Source of the DNA: Ligustrum vulgare
Taxonomy: Eukaryota; Streptophyta; Magnoliopsida; Lamiales; Oleaceae
Assembly: GCA_963555705.1 (NCBI GenBank)
Contig: OY743171.1
Location: forward strand, 18,041,352-18,105,351
Length of the DNA stretch: 64,000 bases
Direction: 5' to 3'
Part shown: positions 57,952 to 64,000 of the stretch, piece by piece
How positions within the stretch are numbered: the first letter of the stretch is position 1
Layout: the number at the start of each line of letters is the position of its first letter
Position numbers and translations under genes: made by a program
Notes under the pieces: model-generated
Database searches by the model: none
What the model saw: only the letters and a program-made list of their open reading frames with translations
What the model was told of the DNA's origin: nothing

Positions 57952-60131
57952 ATTGTTAGAAATGGTAAGGTCCATGATGGTACAGGGTAACTTACCTATT
58001 TCCTATTGGGGAGATGCTTTGTTAACTGCGACATATATTCTGAATAGGGTTCCCTCTAAATCGATAATTGATACACCATATCTGTTTTGCACAAGTAGAA
58101 CACCTGATTTAAGCTACCTTAGACCTTGGGATCGGCTGCTTTCATACACGATTCCTCAAGTAAATTTGGAAAATTAGGTCCACGAGGCAAACAGTTTATC
58201 TTTATAAGTCTAAGGGATATGTGTTTATAGGTGAAAATCAAGATGGGAACACCACTGAAATAGAGTCACGAGATGTAACATTTCTCGAGATGGATTTTCC
58301 TAATAGGGGAGAAATAAATAAGGGAGAACCTTTATTTGAATTAGATGATAGACCTGAATCTGTAGAGGTTTGAGAAGAAACTGTTTGAGCTTCTAATCCA
58401 AGTGGGAGCAATCTAACCCCAAGTGATCGAGTGGCAATGGAGCTCACACCTCGTAAGAGTGCTAGAAAAGTTATACCTAAATATCATTTTGAGATTGAAG
58501 GGCAAAATTTTCTAGCATCTTTATAAGACGAGGTGGAACCTAAGTCCTTACACGAAGCTCTATCATGCCTTACAAAGGAAAAATGGAAAAGATCAATGGA
58601 AGAAGAAATGGAGTCAATGGAATCCAATCAAATCTGGGACTTGGTTGATCTTCTGTCTGATCGGAAAGCTATTGGGAACAAGTGGGATCTCAAGATTAAG
58701 CGAAAGGATGATGGCTCTATTGAGAGGTATAAGGCTCGCTTAGTGGCAAAGGATATACCCAAAAAGAGGGTATAGATTACAACGAAACTTTTTCACCAGT
58801 TGTGAGATTTACTTCTATTCGCTTACTCCTGGCTATAGTGGCACATTTAGATTTAGAATTACATCAAATGGACGTAAAGACTGCTTTTCTTAATGGAGAA
58901 TTGGATGAAGAAATCTACATGGAACAACCTATAGGTTTCATTGTGAAAGGCCAAAAGGACAAGGTTTGCACGTTGCAAAGATCTATCTATGGCCAAAAAC
59001 AGTCGTCTAGGCAGTGGTATTTGAGATTTGACAAAGTTGTAATCTCATACAACTTCGTTATGCTGGACGAAGATCGTTGTATATACGTGAAAAGTCCAAA
59101 GAGAAATTTGTAATTTTGTCACTTTATGTGGATGATATTTTATTGGCTGAGAATGATAAGGAGTTTGTTGAAACTATTAAGAGATGGTTATTTTCTAATT
59201 TTGAAATGAAAGACATGGGTGAAGCAGAATATATACTTCGTCTTAAAATCCATAGGGATCGTTCAAGAAAGCTTCTTTCTCTATCACAAGAGTCATATAT
59301 AAAGAAGATTCTTGAGCGTTTCAAAATGGGGAACTATAACCCAGTTGATACTCTTGTATCTAAGGGTGAAACCCTAAGTCTTCGTATGTATCCTAAGACT
59401 CTTGAAGAAAAGGAAGAAATGTCCAAAGTACCATACTCCATTGCAGTTAGAGCTTGATGTATGCTATGATGTGTACACGCACTGACATTTGTTATGCGGT
59501 AGGTCTAGTTAGCAGGTATCAATCTAATCCTGGAAGAGGACATTGGAAAATTGTCAAAAGGATAATGAGATACCTAAAATGTACTACTAATTATTCCCTA
59601 TGCTATCAAGGGAATGATTTGTGCTTAAAGGGATATAAAGATGCCGATTGGGGTGGAGATCTGGATGAGAGCAAATCAACTTCAGGATATGTATTCTTGC
59701 TTAACAATGGTGCCATCTCATGGAGTAGCAAGAAACAGACATGCATTTCCTTATCGACAATGGAAGTGAAATTCGTTGCATGTGCTGCTGCTGTACAAGA
59801 AGCTATTTGGTTAAGAAGATTCTTCCAGCATCTAAGAGTATCTACTAATGATGTGAAACCTACATTGATCTATTTTGATAGCCAGGCTGCTATTGCTTTT
59901 ACGAAGGATTCCAAGTATCATAGCAGAACCAAACACATTGATACAAAACACAACTTTGTAAGAGACATCATAGGGAAGAAAGAAGTGAATTTACAATATA
60001 TATCTACGCACCATATGGTTTCTGATCCTCTTACAAAACCTATACCTAGAGACGTCTTTGTAACTCATGCTAAATCTCAGGATTGCGTAGAATTTGAGCT
60101 TCTCAGACTTGTAAATTCACATGTCCATTAA
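57952..60131 (+). pseudogene. Ty1/copia integrase C-half, RT and RNase H of element P
   Basis: Continues from 48229. Integrase end (LLEMVRSMMVQGNLPISYWG, then ATYILNRVPSKS), spacer with KGYVFIGENQDG, RT (GNKWDLKIKRKDDGSIERYK, FTSIRLLLAIVAHLDLELHQ, MDVKTAFLNGELDEEIYMEQ, and the catalytic LYVDDILLA), then RNase H (TDICYAVGLVSRYQSNPG, DADWGGDLDESKSTSGYVF, then KYHSRTKHIDTKHNFVRD and DPLTKPIP). Frameshifts lie near 58770, 59095 and 59455, with stops at about 58175, 58370, 58387 and 58525. All catalytic motifs are visible, so decay is moderate. Confidence 0.94.
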
Positions 60132-61186
60132 TAATATATTTTTGAATTCAGGTGATTTGTGAAATATAGTTAAATGATTACTATATGATTGATTTATATG
60201 CACACATAAAGTATGTCAAATAGGTTGAGATTTGCTCACTCACACGGGCAATCTCCTCCGACAAGTTAGTTTTGTGCTGAGATGAGACATAGTGAAAATT
60301 TTGTAAATGATCCCGTATTCTTGATAATAGTATCAAGATAAGATTACTACAAGCAATCAAAATAGATTCCACTATCAGTTAAACCTATTTTTTATGGCCA
60401 GATCGAGTTCTCGAATGGTGTTAACGAGAGGAATTTAAAAAAGGGAGGAGAACTCAAATTAGATATCGAGGAATATCTGAATTATGATCTATATGGTGTT
60501 ATTAACTTGATATGGCATACGCCCTAAGTAAAGGAAGAACATCGTAACACGTGTTTCATATCGCGTGTGCTTTGACGACCTATGGGAAATGTAAGAATAG
60601 ATCCTTGCTTCTTCATTGTGTGAGTCCCTGAGGTATATATAACCTCATTTAGTACCCTTATGCCTTTTTAACCGTCTCTCGAGATTTTACGCCAGTGCTG
60701 CTACTTTAGCTTCTTACCAATGACCATGATTGATTAGGTTTGATGGAACATGTCTAGGAAAGAGGGTGACTTAAGATTAAGGGATTCCAGTAGAAAAGGA
60801 AGACTTTTTTTTATCTAACACTAGGATTTGTATTTACCGGCCAATCAATTGTGTCAACTATTTGGGTTTGATATCACAATTGTGAATATAATGTATGTTG
60901 CGCAAGATTCAAGTATGTTCATTTATTATTTGAGGGATCTGAAATACTTAAGTTATGTTAGTAAATATGTTTGGGGTATAGCGAGACTTGTATATCTCAT
61001 AAGGAGCTTCTATATATCCCTAACAGGTGTATAGTAATGCTTGCTCCGTTGCTCGCTGGTCGCACGATCCATTTTTCAGTATGAATTTTTGAGATCTTCA
61101 GAATAAATCAGTTGGGTTTTTATTATGTTCAAGCACAACATATGTGAATGGAGTCTGGGTCAAGCCCATCATGTTCGAGTGGGAGA
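60132..61186 (+). mobile_element. 3' spacer and polypurine tract of copia P
   Basis: About 1 kb after RNase H with no gene; frames at 60181-60372 and 60828-61034 have no domain. It ends in a copia-type tract GAGTGGGAGAT (61177-61187). Confidence 0.7.
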
Positions 61187-61560
61187 TATTAGATTAAACA
61201 GGGTCACCCATGTGGGATGAACCGAACCGACCCGATCCATTAATGTTGGTTTTGGAGGGAAGCTTTTGAATTTGATACGGGAAGTTATCCAAAGCATGAA
61301 TAACTTCCACCAACCTCCATATAAATCCATACTCCATCTATTATCAGACAATACAAGAAAATAAGAGAGAAATTCGTACGTGTGCATGGGTTGCTTGAAG
61401 CTATGAAGATTTAACTCAAAAATTGGCACTTGGGTTGTGGAAAAGAAGTTCTATCCATTTTTGACTGAATTTCATGGCCAAAGAGCATACATCTCTGCTG
61501 TAAGAACAAACATCAAGAGGTAAGTAATCCAACCTCGATTTATATAATTTAATATTGTGA
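61187..61560 (+). mobile_element. 3' LTR of copia P, partial
   Basis: Starts TATTAGATTAAAC just after the purine tract (copia LTRs usually start TGTT, so the second base seems mutated). It includes a TATA-like CCATATAAATCC at 61316-61327. The right end merges with Athila/Tat-type LTR sequence near 61560; the exact edge is unclear. Confidence 0.6.
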
Positions 61561-62126
61561 AATTGTTTTATATGCATGCTAGTAATTCCTACATCTCCAA
61601 ATAATACTCCCAAGCTGCGCAATTTTTCTTTGCACAGACCACCAACTGACCTCTCTATTCATCCACTCAAGCACAAACCTAACGAATTCTCTCCAATAAG
61701 ATGTCCACCCCCACTTTTTGTCTCTAATTTCGTCTTTTATAGCAGCCAGCAGTGTCTCCTTTCTTTTCAAGTAGAAGTCTTCCAGCCGTATTCTAATTCT
61801 ACCAAAAAAGTCCAACTCTCAATGCAATTAAAGCCCAATTAGTCTATATTTTAACTTCTTATGTCTTACGGTCACAATTCTTCCAAATAAGATAAGTTGG
61901 TCCTTAAGTCTTCAATTGTGCAATTAACCCCTTGAGTTTCAAAATGTCTTCAATTAGCTCCACTTTTCTTGTGATTTTTATGTATTTGCATCAATTCCTC
62001 ATTTTTCTTGAAATTGGGATAAAACCTGAAATAATAATAAATAACAACAATTAAGTAGAATTTATTCAAGAAAAAAATAATATCCTAATTTTGACAGATA
62101 AATAAGTGTATAAAATACACTTATCA
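61561..62126 (-). mobile_element. Athila/Tat-type LTR, partial
   Basis: On the minus strand it begins TGATAAGTGTATTTTATACA, itself a small inverted repeat, at 62126, and runs to about 61561. It ends against plus-strand integrase sequence. The style (terminal TGATAAGTG, AATTGAAGAC repeats) fits Tat/Athila-group LTRs from general knowledge; the lineage is uncertain. No target duplication found. Frames at 61576-61842 are chance frames. Confidence 0.55.
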
Positions 62127-62623
62127 TTGCGTTTAAGCCCAATTCTTATTGTTGAACTCTTTGATGTTTGGGGTATTGATTTTATGGAACCATGTCCTAA
62201 TTCTTTTGGTAATTTGTACATTCTTATTGCTGTTGATTATGTGTCTAAATGGGTAGAAGCAACTACATGTAAATCAAATGACCATAAATTTGTAGTCAAA
62301 TTTTTGAAAGAAAACATTTTTTCTAGATTTGGTACACCACTTGCTATCATTAGTGGTGGAGATAAACATTTTTATAACAAACATTTTGAACATTTGATGA
62401 AAATATATGGAATCACTCATAAAGTTTCTACTCTGTATCACTAGCAAACAAGTGGTCAATTCAAAATTTAATTAGAGAAATTAATCACATTCTTGAAATA
62501 ACAGTTAACCTTGCAAGGAAAGATTGGTTTTTAAAACTTGTTGATGCATTGTGGGCTTATCGTACAGCTTTTAAAATCCCTATTGGAATGTCTCCTTGTA
62601 AACTTGTTTATGGAAAAATATGT
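62127..62623 (+). pseudogene. Athila/Tat-type Ty3/gypsy integrase fragment
   Basis: Integrase core: [20 protein letters not shown] with the first Asp, [33 protein letters not shown] (second Asp region altered), [10 protein letters not shown] and then a stop at 62443. A continuation in another frame holds [18 protein letters not shown] and LVYGK. The [19 protein letters not shown] signature is typical of Athila/Tat, not Tekay. It is truncated on both sides: by an LTR at 62126 and by another LTR at 62624. Confidence 0.9.
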
Positions 62624-63055
62624 TGTAGCGACAGAAATTTTTTCAGTTGATTATAAAATAAATATTAAATTTCTCAAAAATGTATGCTATAATTTCACCT
62701 ATTTTAAAATTAAAGTGTGTTCATCTAACCATATCAAGTATTTCAAGCCAAGATATAAAATTGAGTCCAATTCGATTTTAAGCCAATTCAAAGTTTCTAA
62801 AATTATTTAAATCTAAAAAAATCGTTTTTAATTCCAAAATTTAATTATTTTAATTCCCAAAATTATTTTAAGTCAAATTTCAACTTATTTGTGATTATTA
62901 TTCAAAATTACATCTTAATACAATTCTTGTCCCGTTAGAAGCCATAAATTATTTGGTATCCTAATCGAGTCCAAGTTTTCACAATTCTATTTCAACTACA
63001 ACACATCTCAACCAATCAATACCTATATATATATATATACACACACACACCCCTC
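62624..63055 (+). mobile_element. Alpha-type Tekay LTR, 5' fragment
   Basis: Starts TGTAGCGACAGAAATTTTT inside the integrase fragment and follows the opening of the LTR at 29313 (GCTATAATTT near 62683, CATCTAACC near 62724) for about 430 bp. A TA/CA dinucleotide run (about 63025-63050) marks the point where LTR similarity ends and other sequence begins. Confidence 0.75.
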
Positions 63056-63298
63056 TCATTCATAGAGGAAATACATGAAAATACCCTAAAAATTTTACCA
63101 TTTTTTGAAAATACCCTAACAATTTTATATCTTTTAAAAATAGCCTTAAATACTATAAACTACCACAAAAACCCTTATATATCATATTTCAATTAAACCC
63201 ATTAATATTTAGAAAAGTTACAACCTAGTCCTTGAAATTTTATTAATTTTATTTATGATTTTATTTGATTTTTGTTCGCTCTTAGTAGCATCCTCACT
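63056..63298 (+). other. AT-rich region upstream of the candidate pararetrovirus primer site
   Basis: Contains repeated AAATACCCTAA-like motifs (63087-63115) and TATA-like TTATATATC. No frame. If the pararetrovirus call is right, this would be intergenic/leader sequence; otherwise it is unassigned. Confidence 0.4.
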
Positions 63299-63311
63299 TG
63301 GTATCAGAGCC
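63299..63311 (+). promoter_or_regulatory. Perfect tRNA-iMet primer-binding site
   Basis: TGGTATCAGAGCC is a full match to the plant initiator tRNA-Met primer site used by caulimovirids and many LTR elements. No convincing LTR end (TG...CA with a family match) stands directly before it, and coding-like sequence begins 3 bp after it. Confidence 0.85.
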
Positions 63312-63313
63312 AT

Positions 63314-63598
63314 ATGGCAGATCTAAAAGATAAATATTATATAACACAAATTAAAAATGAATATATAATATATACATCAAGATTTATAATTATGCATACA
63401 TTAACACTACCCGATAATTATAAAATATAAATCTTGAACACTTTAAAAGATTTAGATAAAGATATAAGAAGAGAAATATATAATCTAATAAATTTCGATA
63501 TAATAAAAGAAGATTTTATCATAAACGAAATATTAGATTTAATCCACAAAGACATACTAGAAGAGTTATATAAAGATTATAGAAATGGATTATCATAG
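63314..63598 (+). pseudogene. Candidate endogenous pararetrovirus small ORF (interrupted by a stop)
   Basis: A 95-codon frame from ATG 63314 to TAG 63598 with one internal TAA at 63428-63430. Codon use is highly AT-rich (ATA, TTA, AAA, GAA, GAT), unlike the retrotransposon genes nearby. It is rich in Ile, Lys, Asp and Leu. No known domain recognised. Position right after an iMet primer site and a 14-bp stop/start overlap with the next frame resemble the first small ORFs of badna-like Caulimoviridae. That family call is inference from layout, not from homology. Confidence 0.48.
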
Positions 63599-64000
63599 AG
63601 CGGATCCTCAATTAATTAGATATCTAGACATAGAAACAAATGAAAAATTAGATTTAATAATAGAACAAAGAAGAAATTTAATGGACCAAATAAGAGAAGA
63701 AAGAAATATAAAACGACAAGAAAAATTAAGATTAAAATTATTGGAGAAAAAGAGAGAATATTTTGATAGAATTTTAAAACAATTACCAAAAATTCAAACG
63801 ATTTTAGAAGATAAAGAAAAAACTAGAAAAGAAAAATATGATAAAACAAACACATTGGAAGACTATCTAAAATATTATAGAATATATCATAGAAAATCAA
63901 TGATTGGATCAATAGAAGAATATTGTGAATATCAAATAATGAATTATAAAGAAGCAAAATATGAAACAGAACTTATTCTAGAAATCGAACATATTAAAGG
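63585..64000 (+). CDS. Candidate endogenous pararetrovirus ORF, open to the window end
   Basis: Starts at ATG 63585, overlapping the upstream TAG, and stays open for 138 codons to the window edge. It starts MDYHRADPQL and is dominated by Lys, Glu, Ile and Arg with long charged helices likely to form coiled coils (for example around EEKRN-rich residues 30-90). I recognise no catalytic motif. Virion-associated proteins of badna-like caulimovirids are small, charged and coiled-coil, so this could be such a protein or the start of a polyprotein. The absence of stops in so AT-rich a sequence argues for recent coding constraint or recent integration. Decisive motifs (movement, coat, RT) would lie beyond the window. 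Confidence 0.5.
   Translation, partial: MDYHRADPQLIRYLDIETNEKLDLIIEQRRNLMDQIREERNIKRQEKLRLKLLEKKREYFDRILKQLPKIQTILEDKEKTRKEKYDKTNTLEDYLKYYRIYHRKSMIGSIEEYCEYQIMNYKEAKYETELILEIEHIK

Overview
This window is plant nuclear heterochromatin, most likely from a eudicot. It is AT-rich and almost wholly made of nested long terminal repeat (LTR) retrotransposons, with two DNA transposons and, at the right edge, a candidate endogenous pararetrovirus. I see no intact host gene, tRNA, rRNA or CRISPR array. Species cannot be told from what is visible. Nearly every open frame is either a decayed Ty3/gypsy or Ty1/copia polyprotein piece, or a chance frame in low-complexity LTR sequence.

Layout (letters are my labels). 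1-2300: minus-strand LTR (H) and pol 3' end of a Ty3/gypsy Tekay/Del-type element. 2301-7147: plus-strand element A, a non-coding body plus 3' LTR. 7148-17377: minus-strand element G with a related non-coding body, primer-binding site and 5' LTR; it is interrupted by E (9471-12747, target duplication TATAA) and by a solo LTR with copia-type ends (15583-16998, AGAGT). 17378-25248: plus-strand Tekay element F, with a CACTA transposon in its integrase (18907-20717, TGT) and a PIF/Harbinger-like element in its 3' LTR (22672-23793, TAA). 25249-26876: minus Athila/Tat-type gag, primer site and LTR (J). 26877-32330: minus copia element K, split by a solo Tekay-type LTR (29313-31706, CCCCC). 32744-40418: minus Tekay element M (GATGT). 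41932-45322: copia LTR (N) split by a solo Tekay-type LTR (42131-44991, GAGGT). 46366-61560: plus copia element P, split in its integrase by element Q (48230-57946, AGAAC). 61561-62623: Athila/Tat-type LTR and integrase remnant. 62624-63055: Tekay LTR fragment. 63056-64000: candidate endogenous pararetrovirus.

Two Tekay-type LTR families occur. Alpha starts TGTAGCGAC and beta starts TGTAA. Both follow the same polypurine/pol 3' context. Elements A and G (alpha LTRs) and Q (beta LTRs) carry a shared, cytosine-poor, non-coding body in place of most of reverse transcriptase, RNase H and integrase. Q is complete, flanked by target duplications, and its LTRs differ at only about ten sites by eye. 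It therefore looks like a recently moved non-autonomous (LARD-like) element that must have borrowed proteins from coding Tekay relatives such as the ancestors of F and M.

The coordinates of insertions with target duplications are exact. Boundaries described as approximate were placed by eye.
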